This document shows positions 1 through 5,594 of a stretch of 15,248 nucleotides of DNA, in pieces. Origin of the DNA: an uncultured Clostridia bacterium (GTDB lineage: Bacteria; Bacillota; Clostridia; TANB77; RGIG9151). A program made the position numbers and the translations under genes. The stretch's first letter is position 1; each line of letters opens with the position of its first letter. The stretch is taken from contig CAKSUD010000038.1 in assembly GCA_934500865.1 (NCBI GenBank), positions 1-15,248 on the forward strand, given 5' to 3'. Under the pieces are notes generated by a model. The model was not told the origin of the DNA and did no database searches. It saw only the letters and a list, made by a program, of their open reading frames with translations.

Positions 1-1
1 C

Positions 2-289
2 GACCTCGGCGGCGGCGTCTCCCGCCGCGTCCTCGCCTATACCGACGACATCATGATCGTCGAGGTGCACTTCGAAGCCGGCAGCATCGGCGCGCCCCAT
101 ACGCACCCACACGCCCAGGCCACGCGCGTCCTCTCCGGCGAATTCGTCTTCACCGTGGACAGCAAGGACGTCACCGTCCGCGAAGGCGATACCCTCGCCT
201 TCCCCTCAAATATCCTCCACGGCACGCGCTGCGTCAAGCCCGGCGTTCTCCTCGACATCTTCTCCCCCATGCGCGCCGATTTTCTGTGA
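2..289 (+). CDS. Cupin-domain protein, 5'-truncated by window edge
   Basis: The frame is open from base 2 and ends in TGA at 287-289, giving 95 visible residues; the true start lies outside the window. It shows the cupin metal-site pattern: a GAPHTHPHAQ stretch (motif 1, HxH, with Gln where Glu is common), a Gly-Glu turn (LSGEF), then REGD and PSNILHG, which supplies the motif-2 His. This is a small single-domain beta-barrel cupin that probably binds a divalent metal; the substrate cannot be told. GC is about 67% by hand count with strongly C/G-ending codons, unlike the T7SS genes beside it, so it belongs to the host chromosome background. An internal ATG at 53 is probably not the start, because homologous-looking strand sequence precedes it. 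Confidence 0.85.
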   Translation, partial: DLGGGVSRRVLAYTDDIMIVEVHFEAGSIGAPHTHPHAQATRVLSGEFVFTVDSKDVTVREGDTLAFPSNILHGTRCVKPGVLLDIFSPMRADFL

Positions 290-510
290 GTGTCTGCCGA
301 AAACACCTGCTTGAGTTTTTAAGGATGTTTCCCATCCAGAAAGCAGAATACCGGTGTAATAGCTGAAACGCTCATTCCATCGGTATTTTGTTGCTAAATC
401 AAAAGCACAGATGCAATCAGGCAAAAGATTCGCTCATATCTTCCCCCTTTGGGCAATATGCACCAGAAAACAGATATACGTTTCTTTCGGCGCATTGACT
501 TATGATCTTC
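290..510. other. Intergenic island edge with two inverted repeats and no recognised gene
   Basis: This stretch lies between the convergent ends of the cupin gene and the membrane-protein gene. GC drops to about 40% straight after the cupin stop. Two inverted repeats are visible: GGATG/CATCC (323-327 and 333-337, 5-base loop) and AATACCG/CGGTATT (347-353 and 381-387). The second is followed on + by TTTGTTG, so it is a weak candidate terminator for the cupin gene. On - a strong SD-like GGGGGAAG sits 5 bases before an ATG (435-437), but that frame closes after six codons. No T7SS or mobile-element gene is recognisable. Confidence 0.5.
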
Positions 511-918
511 TTAACGATTTGCAAGCCAGTAAACGAGCCTAACGGGCACAAAAAGCACAGCTGTAGTCAGCATAGCACAGCCAAGTTCCAAGACAACTGC
601 TCTTACAACGATATGAGAACTTCTCGTCGTACTCACTTGCTCGACCGCTATTTCTGAGGAGCTGTGATGCCTGCGCTTGTATATCAGTCGGGCAATGCAC
701 AAGAACATCAGAAATATCAATCCCAGCATGCCAAACATAGGCAGTATCATCAACGAGAGCATCAGGACAAAGCGATTAAAGGAAAACCCGCTCTTCGATG
801 AAACCGCTGCTCTCCCTTTTACCGGATTTTCCTGAACATTTCTACCCTGATCATCTCCATTTGACGCATCCGTCTGTTTTTCAAGAGCGGAAGGCGACAG
901 AAACACATTGTCCGCCAT
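511..918 (-). CDS. Small two-TM membrane protein, candidate immunity protein
   Basis: No family is recognised. I chose the start at 918 (135 aa) because GGAG at 927-930 sits 8 bases upstream; an ATG six codons earlier (936) has a poorer site. The layout is a polar, probably disordered N-terminal segment (1-48), a long hydrophobic stretch (about 50-77), a basic loop (KRRHH), a polar stretch, and a second hydrophobic segment (about 104-130). It follows the lipase-like effector gene by 123 bases in the same direction. A membrane protein just downstream of a T7SS toxin is the usual place for an immunity factor protecting the producer, so that role is inferred from context only. The first residues (MADNVFLSPSALEK) strikingly resemble the N-terminus of the WXG100 protein at 4677-4988 (MANNVGVSPAELEK). 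It could instead be a membrane accessory of the secretion apparatus. Confidence 0.7.
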   Translation of the reverse strand: MADNVFLSPSALEKQTDASNGDDQGRNVQENPVKGRAAVSSKSGFSFNRFVLMLSLMILPMFGMLGLIFLMFLCIARLIYKRRHHSSSEIAVEQVSTTRSSHIVVRAVVLELGCAMLTTAVLFVPVRLVYWLANR

Positions 919-952
919 GTTATACACTCCATTCATCTGGATTCGTTACCTC

Positions 953-1028
953 GGAAGCGGTCAGCATTTTATTACCATCTCACAACGAACATCCTTTTCC
1001 AGACATTACATATGATCTCTCCGCTTCC
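953..1028. repeat. Inverted repeat GGAAGCGG / CCGCTTCC between effector and membrane-protein genes
   Basis: Perfect 8-base arms at 953-960 and 1021-1028 are separated by 60 bases in the space between the effector stop and the next start. No U-run follows on the - transcript, so it does not look like an intrinsic terminator. It could shape the mRNA between the two genes or be chance. Confidence 0.35.
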
Positions 1029-1041
1029 AAGGAAACAGGCT

Positions 1042-3726
1042 TTATTGAAGCTTGATGTTCTGCATCGTATGCACGCATTCATCCTGGAATTTGCTGTAGG
1101 TCTGTGCAACCGACTGCATAACCCCGAGAGTCTCCTCAAGATTCTTCAAGAACTCCGGAATATCCTGCGTGTTCTTGGTGAAGAAGTTCAAAATGGACGT
1201 GTAGTCCTCTTCGCTCCACGTACTGCCCAAAGCAACTACGGCTTCATTTGAGCTATCAAAGCTCTTGGCATACGTATTCACAGCCGCCTCTGCATTCGCA
1301 GCAGCATTCGCCAAAGCAGCAGGCGTTACGGAGAAGACCGTATCCGGCCCCTTGCCAATTACTTGCATCAGCTGTGCGCCCTTCGTTCCGATTTCCACAA
1401 GTGAATTGGCGGAGGTCTGGCCATGCTTTATCTCGAAGGTTAAAAACAAAGGTGTATTCAGCCCGAAACGTACCTTGTAATAAAGCATTGCCTCGACAGG
1501 GCTTGCTTTCGCAAGATGCTTCACGTACTTCGTAACCTCTTCAGGTACACCAAGCTCGTTCGTGATTGTTTCTATAACAGCCGTCATAATCGTCTTTTGC
1601 ACATGGTGCATTGCACTTAAGCAGGCGTCATTTGCATTTTGCATATGATTCACCACTTCTTGAATTGCCTTTGCAGCATCCATGATATACGAAAGACTAA
1701 ACTCCATAGACGGATTCGCAGCTAAGTATTCTCTCCGTCTCTCCAGTTTCTTTCTCTCCTGTATGACGGCCTTTATTGTTAGGATAGCCTTTATTGCTTT
1801 TTCAACTCCCCTAACCACATCCTCAATCATTTTAAGGGCTTCGATGACGCCTTCCATAACGCCAATAGCCACGGCTGCTCCGGGAAAGATTAAAGTGACC
1901 ACTTCACAGGCGACTAATAGAACATTCGCAACGTCTTTGAGCGTACCAACAAAATCACCGAGTTGCTGCGTGAAGCTGAGTACAGTCATTTCTGCAGAAC
2001 TGAGATTCTCATTGCGGATGCGCTCAAGAGAAGCCTGCATATCATCGGAGAAGTCCTTGATCAAATCCTTCGTTTTCAGGATGCCACTTGGCGTAATCAG
2101 CTTCGAAAAATCGATATTTCCAGTTCCATCATCGCAGATCTCAAATATACGATTTACGTAGCCCTGCACCTGATCCTCGGGCATGAATGTATACAAAACT
2201 TCTGCAACCGTACCAAGACAAGTCGTCAGTGTGCCTCTGGATATGATGTCAGGTCCTGAGGTTTGATGATATTCTCCATCTGCACCAATATACCAGGTGT
2301 TCCCCGAATGATTATCAATAGCCTTCCCATTATCAAGAACAACTAGATTCTCGACATACTCAACGTCTCCAATGGGAGTAAAGAGTCTACCAACACAGGA
2401 AGATGAAGGACGAATATTCTTCACACGTTGTTCGATATCTTTAACCTTATCTCCATACTTCGCCAAAAATGACTCACTATAACCGGGGCCATCATTGGAT
2501 ATGATGCTCCTTACCTTACTTCGGTTTTCATCATCCATGAGCATTGCGGCGGATATGCTCTCACGACCACCCTGCGAATGTCCAGTCAAATCGATCGACT
2601 GATATTCATCGGCGTAACGATTGCATACACTTGCAACCCATCGCTCCTCAGGTATGAATTCACTGCCTCCGAAACCCGTATCGTTCTGCCAGTCTTCGAC
2701 TGTACCATTCGTTCCTTGCACAGCCACAACAGCATGACCGTCTCCACAGCCAATAACAAGCACCTGGCTGTTCTTACCAGTGCCATAAGTATTGCCTATC
2801 GAATGATCAACCGTAAGCGAACCAAAGCGATCGCTTGCTGCCACCTGCTCTAAAAACTTTCGGTCAACAGCATTAAGATCCTTGCCGTGTTCCAAAAGAT
2901 TCTGACAGTATTCCTTGACAGTCAGTCCTTCCCGACCGATCGCCTTCTGATACTCTGGATCGTTCGAAAACTTATCTGCATAGGCCAATTGAGACAGAAC
3001 ATTATAGTCCGAATCCTTCGCATTTCCAGCATTCATCGCAGGCTGCTTCGATGTCAAATACTGCGAATATGAAGAGTCTCCTCCCGTAATATCATACTTC
3101 TTAGATAAGGGAGACTTTTGTGCAATTCGTTCCGCAAGCTCGTCTCTATTTAAACCAGTCACGTATTCAGCGGTTTTAATGAGCGGCTCAGCTTCCCTTT
3201 TGAACGCGTCAGCAGCAGCATCCTTGATTGTCTCTACAGCTTTATCGAACTTTGCATACTTTTCGTCTTTCAACGCATCACGATACTGATCCCTGGTTTG
3301 TTCTGCATAATCGAGAATCGGTTTCGTATTAAAGTCGAATTCCTGAGATGCCTTCTCAAAAGCATCCAGCGCCGTTTGCGCAGAATCAAAACTGGCGCCC
3401 GTACTACCGACAGAGGTAGAGCCGAACGCAGTATCTGCCGAGCCCGTCTGTGCAGCATCATACTCACTATGTACCGGTCTGGGCGAAGTAGATTCTCTTC
3501 CAGAAACTCCCGGATCCTCATTCGGGCTGCCCGTACTGATATTTCCAGTACCAGAATCAGCCATGCCATTAAAATTACCCATGGTAGGACGCTCGTTGTT
3601 TTCAGGCTGACGGGAGCCAACAAAATAGGTCCCATTCTGGGCTTCAGAAGCGGAATCATCGCCTCCTGTAGAACCTTTGAATGCATTAAGCTTGTTATCT
3701 ATCGAGCCGTCGTGCTTGGAATCCAT
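1042..3726 (-). CDS. Lipase-like T7SS effector candidate with C-terminal WXG-like module (reverse layout)
   Basis: This 894-aa protein starts at 3726, with AAGGAAG 7 bases upstream. Residues 1-115 are Gly/Ser/Thr-rich and look disordered, with no signal peptide. About 116-210 is helical. About 240-480 is an alpha/beta-hydrolase core: VVAVQGTNGTVEDW (334-346), the nucleophile elbow TGHSQGG (Ser384), ISNDGPGY (candidate Asp412) and DNHSGNTW (candidate His473). This resembles Mbeg1/DUF2974-type lipases. A hydrophobic Gly/Ala-rich stretch (about 600-630) and long helices follow. The C-terminus has GSTWSEED (W837) in a helical-hairpin context like WXG100 proteins. It lies downstream of the secretion genes and of a small helical protein. 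Known comparison: S. aureus TslA is a T7-secreted lipase with its targeting region at the C-terminus. Inference: this is a secreted lipase or phospholipase toxin of the same plan; substrate and target are unknown. Confidence 0.8.
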   Translation of the reverse strand: MDSKHDGSIDNKLNAFKGSTGGDDSASEAQNGTYFVGSRQPENNERPTMGNFNGMADSGTGNISTGSPNEDPGVSGRESTSPRPVHSEYDAAQTGSADTAFGSTSVGSTGASFDSAQTALDAFEKASQEFDFNTKPILDYAEQTRDQYRDALKDEKYAKFDKAVETIKDAAADAFKREAEPLIKTAEYVTGLNRDELAERIAQKSPLSKKYDITGGDSSYSQYLTSKQPAMNAGNAKDSDYNVLSQLAYADKFSNDPEYQKAIGREGLTVKEYCQNLLEHGKDLNAVDRKFLEQVAASDRFGSLTVDHSIGNTYGTGKNSQVLVIGCGDGHAVVAVQGTNGTVEDWQNDTGFGGSEFIPEERWVASVCNRYADEYQSIDLTGHSQGGRESISAAMLMDDENRSKVRSIISNDGPGYSESFLAKYGDKVKDIEQRVKNIRPSSSCVGRLFTPIGDVEYVENLVVLDNGKAIDNHSGNTWYIGADGEYHQTSGPDIISRGTLTTCLGTVAEVLYTFMPEDQVQGYVNRIFEICDDGTGNIDFSKLITPSGILKTKDLIKDFSDDMQASLERIRNENLSSAEMTVLSFTQQLGDFVGTLKDVANVLLVACEVVTLIFPGAAVAIGVMEGVIEALKMIEDVVRGVEKAIKAILTIKAVIQERKKLERRREYLAANPSMEFSLSYIMDAAKAIQEVVNHMQNANDACLSAMHHVQKTIMTAVIETITNELGVPEEVTKYVKHLAKASPVEAMLYYKVRFGLNTPLFLTFEIKHGQTSANSLVEIGTKGAQLMQVIGKGPDTVFSVTPAALANAAANAEAAVNTYAKSFDSSNEAVVALGSTWSEEDYTSILNFFTKNTQDIPEFLKNLEETLGVMQSVAQTYSKFQDECVHTMQNIKLQ

Positions 3727-3935
3727 AGAGATACTTCCTTTCTACCAAGAGATAATTGTCGCAGCCGCGAACGGAATACGGAAACCCATTGAGCCTAATT
3801 TCGAGCAATTTATGGAAATGGGTCTATGCATCTCGTGAGTGCATTTTCCCATCGTTTTTCCTAAAATAAAGCCGCCGCATTTCGCATGTATTCGTCTTTC
3901 TACCGATATCCGATCAGGAAGCAAAACAACGAAGA

Positions 3936-3941
3936 ATTATA
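3936..3941 (-). promoter_or_regulatory. Possible -10 element upstream of effector gene
   Basis: There is an exact TATAAT on the - strand, about 210 bases before the effector ATG. No good -35 lies 16-18 bases upstream; the nearest is a weak TGGAAA. It would give a long 5' leader. Weak support. Confidence 0.25.
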
Positions 3942-3978
3942 GTAGCGACGGCCTAATGGTTTCCAACAACCGCACCTC

Positions 3979-3989
3979 TGACACTGTCA
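3979..3989. promoter_or_regulatory. Palindrome TGACA-C-TGTCA, possible operator
   Basis: An 11-base perfect inverted repeat with a single central base lies about 40 bases upstream of the possible -10 of the effector unit. Its position and symmetry would suit a repressor or activator site, but the sequence is short and chance is not excluded. Confidence 0.25.
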
Positions 3990-4060
3990 ATACCTCACTC
4001 CACCGCCTATATAATCTCGCGTTCCATCCCCATCCGATATACCAATCGCTATGAAAAACC

Positions 4061-4282
4061 TTATTTGGCATCTTTGACTGCCACTCTTGCATCCGAGAGC
4101 ATTTGAAATGCCTTTGAAAATGCGCTGTTCGTGAGTTCCGAGCCCAGTCCTTTGAGTTTCAACAGGGCATTTTGTGCTTCATGCAACGCATTTATCGCCG
4201 CAGTCAATTCCCGCTCCGCTGTCTGCATAAGCTCCTTCCCAGTATCGTCCAATTGTCTCAGACCCGTATCATTATCAGCCAT
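4061..4282 (-). CDS. 73-aa helical protein, candidate T7SS effector partner
   Basis: I chose the start at 4282 because GGAGG (4290-4294) lies 7 bases upstream; an in-frame start nine codons earlier (4309) would begin inside a hairpin and has no SD. The product is almost wholly helical and Ala/Leu/Glu-rich, with two predicted helices (about 10-45 and 50-73) around a Gly-Leu-Gly turn (LKGLGSELTN). That is a short hairpin in the manner of WXG100-like or Lap/TlaA targeting partners, but it has no Trp and no WXG motif. It sits after three WXG100 genes and before the lipase-like effector, where small helical partners of LXG- or TslA-type toxins are usually encoded. Targeting factor or chaperone for the effector is inference; no named family is recognised. 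Confidence 0.75.
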   Translation of the reverse strand: MADNDTGLRQLDDTGKELMQTAERELTAAINALHEAQNALLKLKGLGSELTNSAFSKAFQMLSDARVAVKDAK

Positions 4283-4296
4283 AAAAAATCCTCCCT

Positions 4297-4329
4297 CTTC
4301 CCTGCCCACCCGTACGGCAGGCAGGGAAG
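4297..4329 (-). promoter_or_regulatory. Strong GC-rich hairpin between WXG100 gene 3 and the 73-aa gene
   Basis: Perfect 10-base arms CTTCCCTGCC (4297-4306) and GGCAGGGAAG (4320-4329) enclose a 13-base loop. On the transcript the hairpin starts just after the WXG100 stop and ends 2 bases before the GGAGG of the next gene. The following U-run (six U) comes only after the SD, so a classic terminator is imperfect. Likely roles are partial termination, protection of the upstream WXG100 mRNA 3' end, or tuning of downstream translation. Confidence 0.65.
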
Positions 4330-4335
4330 CACTTC

Positions 4336-4647
4336 TTATGCGTTGAACATCGACAGAACTTGCTGATTGATGTTCGTGTTGCCACCTTCGGCTGTTTCGT
4401 AGTTTCCGGTAGCCGTCATAATTGCGTTGGCTGTCACATTTTCGATCTTCTCGATGTTCTCCATCTGCTGAACATTTGCCTGAATCGCTCCGATAACAGA
4501 AGATGCAGTATCACAACTCCAGCTGCTCAACATCTGGTTCATGCAATCACTCAGTTGCAACCGAATCGAACCCATGCCTACGCAAATCGTATTAAGTTGG
4601 TTGGAAGCATTCGTAGCTGCTTCCGGAGAAAACGTTATATTGGCCAT
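4336..4647 (-). CDS. WXG100-family protein 3 (W-S-C variant)
   Basis: This 103-aa ESAT-6-like helical hairpin has the turn SSWSCDTAS in mid-protein, so the canonical W-x-G is W-S-C here. It has a C-terminal NYETAE, which fits the Y-x-x-x-[DE] T7SS export pattern, and ends QQVLSMFNA. Start (MANITFSPEAA) and end (VLSMFN) echo WXG100 protein 2, which suggests tandem duplication. Cys occurs at 22, 34 and 45 by rough count, unusual for this family. WXG100 proteins act as dimers that are secreted by EssC and often co-targeted with effectors. A CCTCGCGAGG palindrome (4658-4667) lies just upstream and overlaps the ribosome-binding region. It is in the operon 29 bases after WXG100 gene 2. Confidence 0.9.
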   Translation of the reverse strand: MANITFSPEAATNASNQLNTICVGMGSIRLQLSDCMNQMLSSWSCDTASSVIGAIQANVQQMENIEKIENVTANAIMTATGNYETAEGGNTNINQQVLSMFNA

Positions 4648-4676
4648 ACCCCTTTATCCTCGCGAGGCCTGAACAA

Positions 4677-4988
4677 TTAGTTGAACATGCCCATGACCTG
4701 ATCCATTGCGGTAACAGCCGAAGACTCGGTCGTTTCGTAATTAGCCAGGATTTGCTGCATGTAGGTTTCATACTTCTGAACTTCGCTGTCCAGAGCAGCA
4801 AATCTCTCCTCCATTTTAGACGCGATAGAAGAAAGATGATTAGCCGCGTCGGACTGCCAGCTGCTGCGCATGTTGTTAACGGACTCTTTGATATTGCTCA
4901 GCTGATTTTTGATCGCGGTACGCTGTTGGCTGAGGATTGCGATCGTTTTTTCAAGTTCAGCGGGGGATACTCCTACATTGTTCGCCAT
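4677..4988 (-). CDS. WXG100-family protein 2 (W-Q-S variant)
   Basis: This is a 103-aa typical helix-turn-helix: SSWQSDAANHL at the turn (W-x-S in place of W-x-G), and NYETTE near the C-terminus matching Y-x-x-x-[DE]. It ends in a short extension DQVMGMFN. The start at 4988 has GGGAG upstream (spacing about 8). It is likely secreted and a homo- or heterodimer partner of the neighbouring WXG100 proteins. Of the three it is the closest to a classical EsxA/YukE. Its first 14 residues resemble those of the small membrane protein at 511-918. Confidence 0.92.
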   Translation of the reverse strand: MANNVGVSPAELEKTIAILSQQRTAIKNQLSNIKESVNNMRSSWQSDAANHLSSIASKMEERFAALDSEVQKYETYMQQILANYETTESSAVTAMDQVMGMFN

Positions 4989-5023
4989 GGTTCATTCTCC
5001 CTTCAATATTCAATGTCCAGAAA

Positions 5024-5311
5024 TCAGATCGTGTTGTTCTTAACGGTCGTCTCGTAGTTCTCGGCTACGGTTTCAAACGCGCCAGCAGTCGCTTTCAGCC
5101 TGTTCACCAGATTTTCGAAGTCCGGCTTATACGAATCAATCTTCTTGATGTAAGCCTGTCCATCGACGCTCGTCCAGCTGTTCGCCAGGGCATCCACGGC
5201 TTCGAAAAGCACGTTCAGTTCGTTCGAGAACGAGCTTGCTCCCGTTCCTATGTCGCTTGCGTAGTTGCGGATTCTGCCAGTATCAGCCGTAATGTTCCCA
5301 GTTCCTGCCAT
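5024..5311 (-). CDS. WXG100-family protein 1 (W-T-S variant)
   Basis: This 95-aa protein follows EsaB by 17 bases, with a very strong GGAGGAG 6 bases before the ATG. Helix 1 leads to NSWTSVDGQAY at the turn (W-x-S, with a later Gly), and helix 2 ends AENYETTVKNN. The Tyr of the export pattern is present, but the residue four further on is Val instead of Asp/Glu, so this protein may need a partner carrying the signal. It lacks the MFN tail of proteins 2 and 3. As a WXG100 protein it is expected to be exported as a helical-hairpin dimer. Being first and having the best SD, it may be the most abundant. Confidence 0.9.
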   Translation of the reverse strand: MAGTGNITADTGRIRNYASDIGTGASSFSNELNVLFEAVDALANSWTSVDGQAYIKKIDSYKPDFENLVNRLKATAGAFETVAENYETTVKNNTI

Positions 5312-5328
5312 GGTAATCTCCTCCTGTT

Positions 5329-5583
5329 TTATATCAAAAATAGCTCATCGCTATCGGCGATGCCCAATTCACGAATTGTCATAGCCTCATCCAGCGGATT
5401 TTCGGCGGAAGAAAGCCATAAAGTGGGACGTTCACACATAGGAAGTGGCCTCTGACAACTCTGAATAAACATCTGTGCAAGCATTTCCGATACAGTGCTA
5501 CCTGTCAGATTCAAAGGAATTCTGACATCCTGAGAAACATCCGCTATCGGCATGCGCACGCGAACCAATATCTTATCCTCCAT
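5329..5583 (-). CDS. esaB: EsaB/YukD-like ubiquitin-fold protein
   Basis: At 84 aa it matches the length of EsaB/YukD (about 80 aa). It starts with a beta-hairpin (ILVRVRMPIADVSQDVRIPL), then a helix (TVSEMLAQMF), and ends in the ubiquitin-like REL-GIADSDELFLI, where YukD proteins have a similar LGI..GD.L strand. It begins 11 bases after the EssC stop with GGGGAG upstream. In T7SSb systems EsaB/YukD is a small cytoplasmic core or regulatory part needed for secretion; it has no conjugation Gly-Gly here. Position between essC and the WXG100 genes supports the call. Confidence 0.85.
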   Translation of the reverse strand: MEDKILVRVRMPIADVSQDVRIPLNLTGSTVSEMLAQMFIQSCQRPLPMCERPTLWLSSAENPLDEAMTIRELGIADSDELFLI

Positions 5584-5594
5584 TGACTCTCCCC

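Larger units (their letters stand above)
3727..4060. other. 334-base non-coding gap upstream of the effector gene
   Basis: This is by far the longest gap within the locus. I see no convincing gene in it. On the - strand it contains a TATAAT hexamer (3936-3941), a TTGACA hexamer (3985-3990) too far away to pair with it, an 11-base palindrome (3979-3989), a small hairpin (3826-3844), and ACCCATT/AATGGGT arms (3785-3791 and 3817-3823). It probably carries a separate promoter or a long leader for the effector/membrane-protein pair. Confidence 0.45.

Noticed and set aside
323..337. GGATG/CATCC hairpin as terminator of the T7SS transcript
   Set aside because: Only 5 base pairs, and on the - transcript it is followed by UUAAAAAC, not a U-run.
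206..424. 72-codon open frame on - crossing the left junction
   Set aside because: It starts at a TTG without SD, and its 3' part is the antisense of the high-GC cupin gene; probably chance.
3270..3686. 138-codon frame overlapping the effector N-terminal region on the same strand
   Set aside because: Arg-rich, domain-less out-of-frame reading of the Ser/Gly-rich segment of the effector.
1042..3726. Classic LXG toxin (N-terminal LXG domain, C-terminal toxin)
   Set aside because: The N-terminus is low-complexity with no LXG helical domain; the hydrolase core comes first and the helical WXG-like part last.
3742..3924. 60-codon open frame on - in the gap before the effector
   Set aside because: No good SD for the full frame, mixed composition and no recognisable feature; overlaps the hairpins and possible regulatory sites.
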